Shown piece after piece: positions 18,747 through 27,889 of a stretch of 34,247 nucleotides of DNA. Both the position numbers and the translations under genes were made by a program. A model generated the notes under the pieces. It worked only from the letters and a program-made list of their open reading frames with translations, did no database searches and was not told the DNA's origin. The stretch lies in contig CAMFJT010000031.1 in NCBI GenBank assembly GCA_945957125.1, positions 1 to 34,247 of the forward strand, read 5' to 3'. How positions within the stretch are numbered: position 1 is the stretch's first letter; each line of letters begins with the position of its first letter. The DNA comes from an uncultured Rhodospirillales bacterium. GTDB taxonomy: Bacteria > Pseudomonadota > Alphaproteobacteria > Reyranellales > Reyranellaceae.

Positions 18747-19340
18747 ATGCGTTCCCTCTTTCCGCGGCTTGCCGCCGCCTCCGCCGGATTCGTCCTGGCC
18801 ACCGTCGCGACCGTGGCCATGGCGCAGACCCCGGCAGCCGACACGCCGGCGGCCAAGCCCAAGCCGGTGCGCAGCATCCCTTATGTCTCGATCACCGGAG
18901 ATGACGGCCAGCAGCGCCATTACGAGACCAACGCCATCCCGCTGCTGTACAATCGCGCGTGCTTCGGCTGGCGGATGTATCTCGGCGGCCCCAACCGGAC
19001 CGTCAGCCTGACCGAGGTGCTGACCACCTCGCAGCCGGCCGAGCAGGTGATCGCCGGCCCCGAGACCGAGGTCAGCGCCGACAAGACGAAGGCCACCACC
19101 CGCATGCGCGAGGTCGTGCAGGACGGCGTGCTGCAGCGCTCATGGTGCATCATTCCGGGCGATCCGCCCGGCACTTACACCTACGATGTCTCGATCGACG
19201 GCGAGCCGCGCGGCGAGTTCGTGTTCTGCGCCATCGAGGTGCCCGACCAGAATCCCAACACCGATCCGCGCGAGCTGAGCTGCCCCAACAAGTTCAACTC
19301 GGTCGAGCGCGCCCGGCCGACTTTGCGCAAGGCCTCCTGA
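18747..19340 (+). CDS. Secreted protein of unknown function
   Basis: A 197-residue protein not recognised as a named family. Residues 1-26 (MRSLFPRL, a hydrophobic stretch, then VAMAQ) look like a Sec signal peptide with cleavage after AMA. A Pro/Ala linker follows, then a mature domain with four cysteines (in NRACFGW, RSWCIIPG, FVFCAIEV, ELSCPNKF), which suggests disulfides in the periplasm. The middle part (GPETEVSADKTKATTRM, GTYTYDVSIDGEPRGEFVF) is strand-rich and could be an Ig-like fold. Its stop overlaps the gpmI start as TGATG, so it is likely co-translated with gpmI. Confidence 0.75.
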   Translation: MRSLFPRLAAASAGFVLATVATVAMAQTPAADTPAAKPKPVRSIPYVSITGDDGQQRHYETNAIPLLYNRACFGWRMYLGGPNRTVSLTEVLTTSQPAEQVIAGPETEVSADKTKATTRMREVVQDGVLQRSWCIIPGDPPGTYTYDVSIDGEPRGEFVFCAIEVPDQNPNTDPRELSCPNKFNSVERARPTLRKAS

Positions 19341-20932
19341 TGGCCACCACCCACCCGCGCCCCGCGCTGCTCTGCATCCTCGATGGCTGGGGTTACCGGC
19401 CGGATCCCAAGGACAACGCCATCCTCGATGCGCATACGCCCAACTTCGATCGGCTGGTCGCGACCTGCCCGCAGGGCCTGATCGACGCCTCGGAGAGCTT
19501 CGTCGGCCTGCCGAAGGGGCAGATGGGCAATTCGGAGGTCGGGCATATGAATCTCGGCGCCGGCCGCGTGGCCGTGCCCGACATGCCGCGCATCGACAAG
19601 GCGATCGAGGATGGCTCGCTGGCGACGAACGCGATCCTCGTCGATCTGATCGCGACGCTGAGGAAGAACGGCGGCGCCTGCCATTTGCTGGGCCTTGCAT
19701 CGCCGGGCGGCGTGCATGCTCACCAGGACCATCTGGTCGTACTCGCCAACATGATCGCCGGCGGCGGCGTGCCGGTGTGGATTCATGCCGTGCTCGACGG
19801 CCGGGACACGCCGCCGCGCAGCGCGCTGGAGTTTCTCGATCAGATCGCGGCCGGGCTGCGGAAGGAGCTGCCGATCCGCTTCGCCACGGTGAGCGGCCGC
19901 TACTACGCCATGGATCGCGACAAGCGTTGGGATCGCGTCGAGAGGGCCTATCGCTGCCTCGTCGATGCTACGGGCGAAGCGGCGAAGACTCCCCGCGAAG
20001 CGGTCGACCTGGGCTATGCCGCCGGGCTCGACGACGAGTTCGTGCTGCCGACCGCGCTCGACGGCTATGCCGGCATGAAGGACGGCGACGGCCTGCTGAT
20101 GTTCAACTACCGCTCCGACCGGGCACGCGAGATCCTGACGGCGCTGCTCGATCCGATGTTCGACGGTTTCAAACGGGATCGTCTCGTGACCTTCGTCGAT
20201 GCCGTCGGGATGGTCGAGTATTCCGCCGCGCTGAACGGCTTCCTGAAGACGCTGTTTCCGCCGGCCGTGATCAGGATGGGCCTGGGCGAGACCATCGCAC
20301 GCGCCGGCCTGCGGCAGCTCCGCATCGCCGAGACCGAGAAGTATGCGCACGTCACTTTCTTCTTCAACGGCGGCGAGGAGCGGCAGTTCGAAGGCGAGGA
20401 ACGCATCCTCGTTCCGTCGCCCAAGGTGCAGACCTACGACCTCAAGCCCGAGATGAGCGCGCCGGAAGTGACCGACAAGCTGGTCGCGGCGATCGGCTCG
20501 GGCACGTTCGACCTGATCGTCGTGAACTACGCCAACACCGACATGGTCGGCCATTCCGGCATCCTGCCGGCCGCGATCAAGGCGGTCGAAGCCGTCGACG
20601 CCTGTCTCGGCCGCCTGATGGAGGCGGTGAAGAAGGCGGGCGGAGTCATGCTGGTCACCGCCGACCACGGCAATGCCGAGCAGATGTACGACGAGGAAAG
20701 CCATCAGAAGCACACGCAGCATACGCTGAACCGCGTTCCTGCCCTTCTGTTCAACGCTTCTGCGAATATCCGCTCCCTGAGCGACGGCAAGCTGGCCGAC
20801 GTGGCGCCGACCCTTCTCGCGCTGATGCACATCCCCCAGCCGCAGGAGATGACCGGCCATTCGCTGCTGTCGGAGGCCGCGCGGCCGCACCTTCTGGCGG
20901 TGCCGCGTCCGGCTGCCGCAGCTTCTGCCTGA
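19340..20932 (+). CDS. gpmI: 2,3-bisphosphoglycerate-independent phosphoglycerate mutase
   Basis: A 530-residue metal-dependent mutase interconverting 3- and 2-phosphoglycerate. LLCILDGWGYR gives the first metal ligand, GNSEVGHMNLGAGR carries phosphorylated Ser65, HQDHLVVLANMIA, GRYYAMDRDKRW and FNYRSDRAREI bind substrate, and NTDMVGHSG and TADHGNAEQM supply the remaining Mn ligands. Slightly longer than the usual 510 residues through C-terminal sequence. The start ATG 19340 is fixed by the TGATG overlap and the family's N-terminus. Confidence 0.97.
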   Translation: MATTHPRPALLCILDGWGYRPDPKDNAILDAHTPNFDRLVATCPQGLIDASESFVGLPKGQMGNSEVGHMNLGAGRVAVPDMPRIDKAIEDGSLATNAILVDLIATLRKNGGACHLLGLASPGGVHAHQDHLVVLANMIAGGGVPVWIHAVLDGRDTPPRSALEFLDQIAAGLRKELPIRFATVSGRYYAMDRDKRWDRVERAYRCLVDATGEAAKTPREAVDLGYAAGLDDEFVLPTALDGYAGMKDGDGLLMFNYRSDRAREILTALLDPMFDGFKRDRLVTFVDAVGMVEYSAALNGFLKTLFPPAVIRMGLGETIARAGLRQLRIAETEKYAHVTFFFNGGEERQFEGEERILVPSPKVQTYDLKPEMSAPEVTDKLVAAIGSGTFDLIVVNYANTDMVGHSGILPAAIKAVEAVDACLGRLMEAVKKAGGVMLVTADHGNAEQMYDEESHQKHTQHTLNRVPALLFNASANIRSLSDGKLADVAPTLLALMHIPQPQEMTGHSLLSEAARPHLLAVPRPAAAASA

Positions 20933-20961
20933 CAGTTGAGGACCGCGTGACTGCTCTCGCC

Positions 20962-20989
20962 TTGATCCGGCCAAAGACCGACTTGTATT
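20962..20989 (+). promoter_or_regulatory. Possible promoter upstream of ctpA
   Basis: TTGATC (20962-20967) and TGTATT (20984-20989) are 16 bases apart in the 130-base gap between gpmI and ctpA. Transcription would start about 70 bases before the ctpA ATG. Motif resemblance only; the gap contains no gene. Confidence 0.4.
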
Positions 20990-21062
20990 CTCGCCCCAAC
21001 CTTCGAAACCTTCTTTCCGCCGCGTCGGACCCGGCTGCGGCGCGCTCTGCAAAGGCCTCCAA

Positions 21063-22454
21063 ATGACCCGTATGCGTCTCGCCTCCGTCGCCGCCATCCT
21101 GGCCTTCAGCGCCGGCGTCGCGCTGGTTCCCGTTCTGGCCCAGGACAAGCCCGAGCCCAAGTCGGACAAGAGCGAGCTCTACCAGCAGCTCAACCTGTTC
21201 GGCGACGTGCTGGAGCGCATCCGGCGCGACTATGTCGAGCCGGTCGACGAGAAGACGCTGATGGAGAACGCCATCAACGGCATGCTCGCCGCCCTCGACC
21301 CGCATTCGAGCTACATGAACCCCAAGGTCTACAAGGACATGCAGGTCCAGACCCGGGGCGAGTTCGGCGGGCTGGGCATCGAGGTCACGATGGAGAACGG
21401 CGTCATCAAGGTGGTGTCGCCGATCGACGATACGCCCGCCTCGAAGGCCGGCGTCCAGTCGGGCGACCTGATTTTCGCGCTCGACGGCGAGCCGGTGCAG
21501 GGCCTGACCTTGCAGGAGGCGGTCGAGAAGATGCGCGGCAAGGTCGGCACCTCGATCAAGATCTCGATCCGCCGCAACAACGTGAAGGACCCGATCGACC
21601 TGTCGCTGACCCGCGAGACGATCAAGGTCAAGGCGACGCGCTTCCGCCTGGAAGGCGACGTGGGCTATATCCGCGTCACCTCCTTCACCGAGCAGAGCAC
21701 CTCCGGCGTGCTCGACGCGGTCGAGAAGATCAAGAAGGAGGCCGGTCCGAAGCTGAAGGGCTTCGTCCTCGACCTGCGCAACAATCCGGGCGGCCTGCTC
21801 GACCAGGCGATCTCCATGGTCGATGCCTTCCTCGACAAGGGCGAGATCGTCTCGGTCAAGGCGCGCAAGGCGGAGGAGGTGCAGCGCTGGAACGCCAAGC
21901 CCGGCGACGTCACCGGCGGCCTGCCGATCGTGGTGCTGATGAACGGCGGCTCGGCCTCGGCGTCGGAAATCGTCGCCGGTGCCCTGCAGGACCATCGCCG
22001 CGCGATCATCCTCGGCACCCGCTCGTTCGGCAAAGGCTCCGTGCAGACCATCATGCAGGTGACCGGCGGCGGTGCCATGCGTCTCACCACGGCGCTCTAC
22101 TTCACCCCGTCGGGCCGTTCGATCCAGAAGGAAGGCATCAAGCCCGACATCGAGGTCGAGCAGGCCAAGGTCGAGACCATCCAGCAGCGCGCCGGCTTCC
22201 GCGAGGAGAACCTGCGCCGCTCGATCACCAACCCGAACGACAAGCCGGCGACCGACAAGAAGGACGACAAGACGTCCGAGGCCAAGCCTCCGGTCGACAA
22301 GCCGGCGGACAAGAAGGACGACAAGACCACCGCCGCCACGCCGGCGGCGGGCGATCCGGACGAGCCGCCGAAGGAGGCGGTCGCCGACTACCAGCTGCTG
22401 CGCGCCATCGACCTGATCCGCGGCATCTCGCTCTACACCAGCCGCGCCCACTAG
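21063..22454 (+). CDS. ctpA: S41 family C-terminal processing peptidase
   Basis: A 463-residue periplasmic serine protease. Residues 1-28 form a signal peptide ending VLAQD. A PDZ domain spans about 95-175 (GGLGIEVTMENGVIKVVSPID, AGVQSGDLIFALDGEP). The catalytic domain has GSASASE with nucleophile Ser299 and FGKGSVQT with Lys324; the spacing of 25 matches the Ser-Lys dyad of the family. The C-terminus has a repetitive Asp/Lys/Pro linker (about 395-440) typical of these proteins. It probably trims cell-envelope proteins or hydrolase partners. AAAGG precedes the ATG by about nine bases. Confidence 0.95.
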   Translation: MTRMRLASVAAILAFSAGVALVPVLAQDKPEPKSDKSELYQQLNLFGDVLERIRRDYVEPVDEKTLMENAINGMLAALDPHSSYMNPKVYKDMQVQTRGEFGGLGIEVTMENGVIKVVSPIDDTPASKAGVQSGDLIFALDGEPVQGLTLQEAVEKMRGKVGTSIKISIRRNNVKDPIDLSLTRETIKVKATRFRLEGDVGYIRVTSFTEQSTSGVLDAVEKIKKEAGPKLKGFVLDLRNNPGGLLDQAISMVDAFLDKGEIVSVKARKAEEVQRWNAKPGDVTGGLPIVVLMNGGSASASEIVAGALQDHRRAIILGTRSFGKGSVQTIMQVTGGGAMRLTTALYFTPSGRSIQKEGIKPDIEVEQAKVETIQQRAGFREENLRRSITNPNDKPATDKKDDKTSEAKPPVDKPADKKDDKTTAATPAAGDPDEPPKEAVADYQLLRAIDLIRGISLYTSRAH

Positions 22455-22485
22455 GGCGCGCTTCGGTCGGGGCTGGCTTGACGGC

Positions 22486-23616
22486 ATGGCGACGGAAGGC
22501 GAACCGAGCCGCCGACGCCTGCCGGCTTTCCTGACCAGCGGCGTCACCCGCGCTTACGTCCTGGTCGTCGGGCTGACGTTGGCCTGCGCCGCCGTCGCCT
22601 ACGGCGACAGGCAGGCCAATGCCATCGACCTTGCCGTCGACGCGGCGAACGCGACCGATGGAGAGCCCGCCGCCGCGCCGCCACCCCAGCGGTCCTTCGG
22701 CGGGCTGAAGCTGCCGTCGCGGCCGCACGTGCCCGTCGACTTCCGCCAGGTCCCTGCTGCCGAACGGGACGGTATGATCGAGGTCACCGAGGACGGTCAG
22801 CGCCTGCCCAGGATCTCGGCCAGCGGCTGGATGCCCTGGATCGCCTATGCGCGGCGCTTCGACCCGCAGGGGCCGTCCGCGCGGGTCGGGTTGCTGATGC
22901 TCAATCTCGGCGCCGATGAGGCGCTGACGCGACGCGCGATCGATGAATTGCCACCGGAGGTGAGCCTTGCCTTCCTGGCCGGAACGTCCGACCTGCGCCA
23001 GTGGCTGCGACTGGCGCGCGAGCGCGGCCACGAATGCTATCTGATGCTGCCGGTCGAGGACCCGGCCGGGCCGGCTGAGCGCGGCATCCGGCCGATCGAG
23101 GCCGCCGCAGAACCGGCCGAGAACCTTCGCCGCTTGCGGACGGCCATGTCGCGCGGCGAGGGCTGCCTCGGCTTCGTGGTTCCCGGCCCAGTGCTGGTCG
23201 CGCAGTCCGACCTGATCGCACGCCCGCTGATGAAGGAGATCGCCGAGCGTGGCCTGTCGCTGATCGAGATCAATCCGGCCGGCGTGTCGGCGATGTATCG
23301 CCTCAGCGTCGATCTCGGGGTGGGCTACGCCCGCAGTTCCACCGTGCTCGACTACAAGCTCGCAGGGCAGGGCAGCGTCGAGAGCAATCTCGAGCGGTTG
23401 GCCGAATGGGCCGCAGAACGTTCGCCCGACAGGACGCCGCGGCACGATTTCGGCGTGCTGCAGCCGACCGATGCGGCGATCGATGCCATCGTCGCCTGGC
23501 GCAAGCGGCTGCAGCGACAGAAAGCCGTCGCGCTGGTGCCGATCATCGGCCATTTCGAATGCCGCGACGCCTGCATGGCCCGCGTCGGCGTCCAGCCGGC
23601 GCAGCTGCGTCCATGA
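22486..23616 (+). CDS. Divergent polysaccharide deacetylase family protein
   Basis: A 376-residue protein with an N-terminal membrane anchor (about residues 22-42, AYVLVVGLTLACAAVAYG), a Pro/Ala-rich linker, and a deacetylase-like barrel from about 120. The barrel shows VGLLMLNLGADEALTRRAIDELP, VSLAFLAG, GHECYLMLPVEDP and a late GVLQPTDAAIDAI segment. It matches the divergent polysaccharide deacetylase (YibQ-like) group that follows ctpA in many proteobacteria. It is likely periplasmic and tied to peptidoglycan remodelling; the enzymatic activity of the group is not established. Its stop overlaps rppH (ATGA). Confidence 0.87.
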   Translation: MATEGEPSRRRLPAFLTSGVTRAYVLVVGLTLACAAVAYGDRQANAIDLAVDAANATDGEPAAAPPPQRSFGGLKLPSRPHVPVDFRQVPAAERDGMIEVTEDGQRLPRISASGWMPWIAYARRFDPQGPSARVGLLMLNLGADEALTRRAIDELPPEVSLAFLAGTSDLRQWLRLARERGHECYLMLPVEDPAGPAERGIRPIEAAAEPAENLRRLRTAMSRGEGCLGFVVPGPVLVAQSDLIARPLMKEIAERGLSLIEINPAGVSAMYRLSVDLGVGYARSSTVLDYKLAGQGSVESNLERLAEWAAERSPDRTPRHDFGVLQPTDAAIDAIVAWRKRLQRQKAVALVPIIGHFECRDACMARVGVQPAQLRP

Positions 23617-24101
23617 CGGCCGCCGTTCCGCAATTCTACCGTCCGAACGTCGGGCTGATGCTGATCGGACCGGGGAGGAGGATCTTCGTCGGCCGCCGCC
23701 TGAACCAGCCCGATGCGTGGCAGATGCCCCAAGGAGGCGTCGACAAGGGCGAGACGGCGGTAGAGGCCGCTTGTCGCGAGCTGCGCGAGGAAGTCGGCAC
23801 GGCGAAGGCCCTGCTGCTGCGCGAAAGCCGCGACTGGCTGACCTACGACGTGCCGGCGGCACTACAGCCGCCGCACTGGAAAGGCCGTTGGCGCGGACAG
23901 GCACAGAAATGGTTCGCCCTGGCCTTCGTCGGGCTGGAATCCGACATCGATCTCGCCGCCCACGACCAGGAATTCGACGCCTGGCGCTGGGCCGCGCCGG
24001 ACGAGCTGGTCGAAGCGATCGTGCCGTGGAAGCGCGCGGTCTACGAGATCGTGCTGAAGGAGTTCGCCGATCTTCTCGCCTGCGCGTCTCGTCGCGTGTG
24101 A
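23613..24101 (+). CDS. rppH: RNA pyrophosphohydrolase
   Basis: A 162-residue Nudix hydrolase that removes pyrophosphate from mRNA 5' ends and starts decay. The N-terminus YRPNVGLMLIGPGRRIFVGRR and WQMPQGGVDKGE are RppH signatures. The Nudix box runs from about Gly42 to 64, with REL-x-EEVG. The later KWFALAFVG and FDAWRWAAPDELVE segments fit. It starts in an ATGA overlap with the upstream gene. Confidence 0.95.
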   Translation: MTAAVPQFYRPNVGLMLIGPGRRIFVGRRLNQPDAWQMPQGGVDKGETAVEAACRELREEVGTAKALLLRESRDWLTYDVPAALQPPHWKGRWRGQAQKWFALAFVGLESDIDLAAHDQEFDAWRWAAPDELVEAIVPWKRAVYEIVLKEFADLLACASRRV

Positions 24102-24174
24102 CGTCGGAAATGGACTATATGCGAGTGCTCCCCGTGAACTTCCGGAGGGCCTCGCTTGCATCGAAGGAAACACG

Positions 24175-24837
24175 ATGGTCATCGTCGGACTCACCGGGTC
24201 GATCGGCATGGGCAAATCGACCGCAGCCAGGATGCTGCGAGAGATGGGGGTGCCGGTGTACGATGCCGATGCCGCCGTTCATCGCCTCCAGGCACCGGGC
24301 GGCCGCGCCTTGCCGCCGATCGAGGCGGCCTTTCCCGGCGTCGTGAAGGCGGGCGTGCTCGACCGTCAGGCCCTGGGCGCGCGCGTCTTCGGCAACAAGG
24401 ATGCGCTGCGGCGGCTTGAGGCGATCGTGCATCCGCTGGTCGCCCAGGAACAGCGCCGCTTCGTCCGGCGCGCCGCGCTCCGTGGCGCGCCGCTTGTGGT
24501 GCTCGATATCCCGCTGCTGTTCGAGGGCATGGGCGAGCGTCGCGTCGACGGCGTGCTGGTGGTGAGCGCGCCGGCCTTCCTGCAGCGCTTGCGGGTGATG
24601 GCGCGCCCCGGCATGACGGCCGAGAAGCTGGCCGGAATCCTGCGCCAGCAGGTGCCGGACGTGCTGAAGCGGCGCAAGGCAACGACGGTGATTCCCACCG
24701 GCCTCGGCCTGGCGCCGAGCAGGCTTGCGCTGTCCAAGGCGGTGCGCCGCCTGAAGACCCGCCAGGGTCGCAACTGGCCGTCCAATCCCTGGCGCGATCG
24801 ATTCACAGCCCAGCTCGCGCGGGCTCGGCGGAAGTGA
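24175..24837 (+). CDS. coaE: Dephospho-CoA kinase
   Basis: A 220-residue P-loop kinase for the last step of coenzyme A synthesis. The Walker A motif is GSIGMGKST (residues 8-16), followed by YDADAAVH, the lid-type VHPLV segment, and VLDIPLLFEG. The C-terminus is longer and more basic than in E. coli CoaE. The ATG is preceded by GAAGGAAACACG. In many alphaproteobacteria aroE precedes coaE; here the upstream gene is rppH with a 73-base gap. Confidence 0.95.
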   Translation: MVIVGLTGSIGMGKSTAARMLREMGVPVYDADAAVHRLQAPGGRALPPIEAAFPGVVKAGVLDRQALGARVFGNKDALRRLEAIVHPLVAQEQRRFVRRAALRGAPLVVLDIPLLFEGMGERRVDGVLVVSAPAFLQRLRVMARPGMTAEKLAGILRQQVPDVLKRRKATTVIPTGLGLAPSRLALSKAVRRLKTRQGRNWPSNPWRDRFTAQLARARRK

Positions 24838-24873
24838 GCTAAAAGGAGCCTCCAGAATTGCCGAGCAAGTTGC

Positions 24874-25560
24874 ATGCGTGAGATCGTTCTCGATACCGAA
24901 ACCACCGGCCTCGATCCGCTCGCCGGACATCGCGTCGTCGAGCTCGGCTGCATCGAGCTGGTCAACCTGGTGGCGACCGGCAAGACCTTCCATGCGTATT
25001 TCAACCCCGAGATGATCATGCCGGCCGGCGCGCAGGACGTGCACGGCCTCAGCGACGAATTCCTGGCGGACAAGCCGCGGTTCGGCGAGCGAGCCGAGGA
25101 ATTCCTGGCGTTCATCGGCGACGCGCAGCTCGTCATCCATAATGCGCAGTTCGACCTCGGCTTCCTCAACGCCGAGCTGGCGAGGGTCGGCAAGGCCAGG
25201 CTGGTCAACGCCTATGTCGACACCGTGTCGATGGCACGCAAGAAGTTCCCCGGCCAGCGGGCCAGCCTCGACTCGCTGTGCGAGCGCTTCGGCGTCGACA
25301 ATTCGGGCCGCACCAAGCACGGCGCCCTGCTCGATTCCGAGTTGCTGGCCGAAGTCTATCTCGAGCTGAGCGGTGGACGGCAGCGCGACCTTGGGCTCGC
25401 CCCGGAACTGGCGGCGCAGGTGGTCACCGGTGTGGCGCTGGCGGCGGCCGCGACGATCCGTCCACCCCGTCCGCACGCGCCCACCTCCACGGAGATTGCC
25501 GCCCATCTGGCCTTTCTAGGCCAGCTTTCCGATCCTCTCTGGCTCAAAGCCGACGGCTGA
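24874..25560 (+). CDS. dnaQ: DNA polymerase III epsilon subunit (proofreading exonuclease)
   Basis: A 228-residue DEDDh 3'-5' exonuclease of the replicase. ExoI DTETTG (residues 7-12) provides Asp7/Glu9, Exo[14 protein letters not shown] the second Asp, and Exo[16 protein letters not shown] the His and last Asp. The C-terminal tail after about 185 should bind the polymerase alpha subunit. It follows coaE by 36 bases, a common alphaproteobacterial pairing. The upstream AGGAGCC is about 25 bases away, so the initiation site has a weak binding sequence. Confidence 0.95.
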   Translation: MREIVLDTETTGLDPLAGHRVVELGCIELVNLVATGKTFHAYFNPEMIMPAGAQDVHGLSDEFLADKPRFGERAEEFLAFIGDAQLVIHNAQFDLGFLNAELARVGKARLVNAYVDTVSMARKKFPGQRASLDSLCERFGVDNSGRTKHGALLDSELLAEVYLELSGGRQRDLGLAPELAAQVVTGVALAAAATIRPPRPHAPTSTEIAAHLAFLGQLSDPLWLKADG

Positions 25561-25567
25561 TTTTTCT

Positions 25568-25622
25568 GCAGCGAGCTTGCGAGGACATGGGCAAGGACTC
25601 GTCACTCGGCTAAGCTCGCTGC
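25568..25622. repeat. 11-base inverted repeat between dnaQ and pqiB
   Basis: GCAGCGAGCTT (25568-25578) and AAGCTCGCTGC (25612-25622) are perfect complements around a 33-base loop. No T-run follows on the plus strand, so it is not a standard terminator. It lies 52 bases upstream of the pqiB start and could be a leader structure or protein-binding site. Confidence 0.6.
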
Positions 25623-25674
25623 CTGGCAGGTAACCATTTCCACGATTGATCCCGTTCCCGTCCCGACTGCCGGC

Positions 25675-27294
25675 GTGCGCCGCCGCCGTCGTATCCCGCT
25701 GATCTGGCTCGTCCCGGTCCTCACCGGCCTCATCGCGGCCTGGCTCGCCTGGGACACCTATTCCAAGCGCGGGCCGACCATTGTCATCTCCTTCGACGCG
25801 GCCGCCGGCCTGGCCGCCGGCCAGTCGCAGCTGAAGTTCAAGGACGTGACGATGGGCACGGTGAAATCCATCGCCGTGGCGCCGGACCTCACCAAGGTGC
25901 TGGTGACGATCGAGACGACCCACGAGGCACGGCCGCTGCTCAACGACAGGACGATCTTCTGGATCGTCAAGCCGCAGCTCTTCGCCGGCAACATTTCCGG
26001 CCTGGATACGCTGCTGTCCGGTTCCTATGTCGGCATGCTGCCGAGTGCGGAGGGCGGAAAGCCACAACGCGAGTTCGTCGGGAGGAGGGATCCGCCGATC
26101 CTGACCACCGAGGTGCCCGGCACCACCTTCATCCTGGACACGCGGCGGCTGCGCTCGATCAGCCTCGGCTCGCCGATCTTCTATCGCGATATCGAGGTCG
26201 GCACCGTGCTAGGCTGGGACCTCGGGGACATGGCGCGTACGGTCGCCATCCACGCCTTCATCCGCGCCCCGTTCGACAAGTACGTGCATGACGATTCCAC
26301 CTTCTGGAATGCATCGGGCATCTCGGTGAAGCTGGCCGGCACGGGCATCGATGTGCAGATGGAATCGGTGAGGGCGCTGCTGATGGGCGGCATCGCCTTC
26401 GAATCGAAGCCCGGTACCGGCGCTCCGGTCAGCACGGCGGGCCATCGCTTTCAGCTCTACGCGGATCGGGAGGCGGCACGCTCCGCCGGCTTCGCCCAGC
26501 ACCTGCAACTGGTGTCGAATTTCAGGGGCTCGGTAGCGGGCCTCGACGTCGGCGCCGACGTCACGCTGCACGGCCTGAAGATCGGCGAGGTCACGGAGGT
26601 GGGATTGAAGTTCGATCCCAAGCTCAATCGCATCGTGGCCCCTGTGCATTACCGCATCGATGCCGGCCGCATCGGCGATATCGCCGCCGTGCGGGGAATG
26701 CCGCCCGGCACCATCGCCGAGGAGATGGTGAAGCGCGGCTTCCGCGCCGTCCTGCAGGCGCCGAGCCTGATCGCCCCGGGCAAGATCGTGGCGATCGAGC
26801 AGGTGCCCGACGCGCCGCCCGACGAGCTGCGACGCGAAGGCGACGTCTTCATCGTGCCGTCGTCGGAGGGCGGCGGTTTCGACAGCATCACGCGGTCGGC
26901 CAGCGAGCTGCTGTCCAAGATCAACCGCATCGATTTCGACGGCATCGGCGTCAGCGTGGCGAACTTCGCCAAGGGTCTCGACAGCAAGATCAACGGTCCG
27001 GAAATCAAGTCGATCCTGGCCGATACCCAGGACACGCTGCGCAAGATCGACGCCGGTGTCGGGCCCGCGATGGCCAAGCTGCCCGAGATCGCCAACCAGC
27101 TCCAGGCGGCGCTCAACCAGATCACGCGGCTGGCCTCGTCGATCAACACCGGCTACGGCGGCGATTCGCGGCTCAACCGCGACATCGAGAACCTGGTACG
27201 CCAGTTCACCGAGACGGCCCGTTCGGTGCGTGCGCTGTCCGACCTGCTGACCCGCAATCCCGAGGCCCTGATCAAGGGCCGGGGCAAGGATTGA
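25675..27294 (+). CDS. pqiB: PqiB-like intermembrane transport protein (MCE/MlaD domains)
   Basis: A 539-residue protein with an N-terminal membrane helix (about 7-24) and three MCE/MlaD domains, about residues 32-115, 147-210 and 255-345. Recurrent motifs are FKDVTMGTVKSI, FYRDIEVGTVLGW and LHGLKIGEVTEVGL. A long helical C-terminus (about 400-530) should form the periplasmic tube seen in E. coli PqiB. It moves lipids between inner and outer membranes. GTG 25675 is the only ordinary in-frame start; no good binding site precedes it, and the frame stays open upstream, so the N-terminus could be slightly longer from a rare start. Confidence 0.92.
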   Translation: MRRRRRIPLIWLVPVLTGLIAAWLAWDTYSKRGPTIVISFDAAAGLAAGQSQLKFKDVTMGTVKSIAVAPDLTKVLVTIETTHEARPLLNDRTIFWIVKPQLFAGNISGLDTLLSGSYVGMLPSAEGGKPQREFVGRRDPPILTTEVPGTTFILDTRRLRSISLGSPIFYRDIEVGTVLGWDLGDMARTVAIHAFIRAPFDKYVHDDSTFWNASGISVKLAGTGIDVQMESVRALLMGGIAFESKPGTGAPVSTAGHRFQLYADREAARSAGFAQHLQLVSNFRGSVAGLDVGADVTLHGLKIGEVTEVGLKFDPKLNRIVAPVHYRIDAGRIGDIAAVRGMPPGTIAEEMVKRGFRAVLQAPSLIAPGKIVAIEQVPDAPPDELRREGDVFIVPSSEGGGFDSITRSASELLSKINRIDFDGIGVSVANFAKGLDSKINGPEIKSILADTQDTLRKIDAGVGPAMAKLPEIANQLQAALNQITRLASSINTGYGGDSRLNRDIENLVRQFTETARSVRALSDLLTRNPEALIKGRGKD

Positions 27295-27299
27295 GCTTC

Positions 27300-27884
27300 A
27301 TGACCTCGCACGCATCACCCGGCCGACGTCGCCTTCTTGCCCTGTCCGTGCCCTTCCTCGCGGCGGCCTGCGGCTCCTCTGCCTCGCCGTCGCTCTATAC
27401 CCTGACGGTCAAGCCCGGGCCGGTGCTTGCCGGCGGCCCGCCGATCGTCCAGCTCCGCGAGATCGGCCTGGCACGCTATCTCGACCGCCGCGAGATCGTG
27501 CGCTCCTCCGACGGCAACCGGCTCGACGTGGCGTACAATGACTGGTGGGGCGAGTCGCTCGGCGCCATGCTGTCGCGCGTGATCGTGCTCGGGCTGCAGC
27601 AGCGCCTGCCCGGCTCCACCATCTACAACGAGAACGGCGCGATCACGAGCGATCCCAACGCCGTTCTGGCGATCAACATCCAGCGCCTCGACGTCGACCA
27701 GAGCGGCACCCTGCAGCTCCTGGCGCAGGCGGCAGTGGAATTCAACCGCCCCCGGAAGTCGGCGGCGCGGACATTCAGCATCGCCAAGCCCGTGCCGGCG
27801 CCGACCATTGCGGGCCATGTCACCGCTGCAAGCGATGCCGTCGGCGAGCTGACCGACAATATCGCAGCGCTCCTCCAGCGCTGA
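27300..27884 (+). CDS. pqiC: PqiC/ABC-type transport auxiliary lipoprotein
   Basis: A 194-residue outer-membrane lipoprotein candidate. The N-terminus RRRLLALSVPFLAAAC has a lipobox ending at the cysteine, followed by GSSASPSLYTLTVKPG, the start of the PqiC/DUF330 domain. SDGNRLDVAYNDWWGESL is the conserved core. ATG 27300 is preferred, with AAGGA nine bases upstream; TTG 27291 overlaps the pqiB stop and would add three residues. It should pair with the PqiB tube at the outer membrane. Confidence 0.9.
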   Translation: MTSHASPGRRRLLALSVPFLAAACGSSASPSLYTLTVKPGPVLAGGPPIVQLREIGLARYLDRREIVRSSDGNRLDVAYNDWWGESLGAMLSRVIVLGLQQRLPGSTIYNENGAITSDPNAVLAINIQRLDVDQSGTLQLLAQAAVEFNRPRKSAARTFSIAKPVPAPTIAGHVTAASDAVGELTDNIAALLQR

Positions 27885-27889
27885 ACGTC

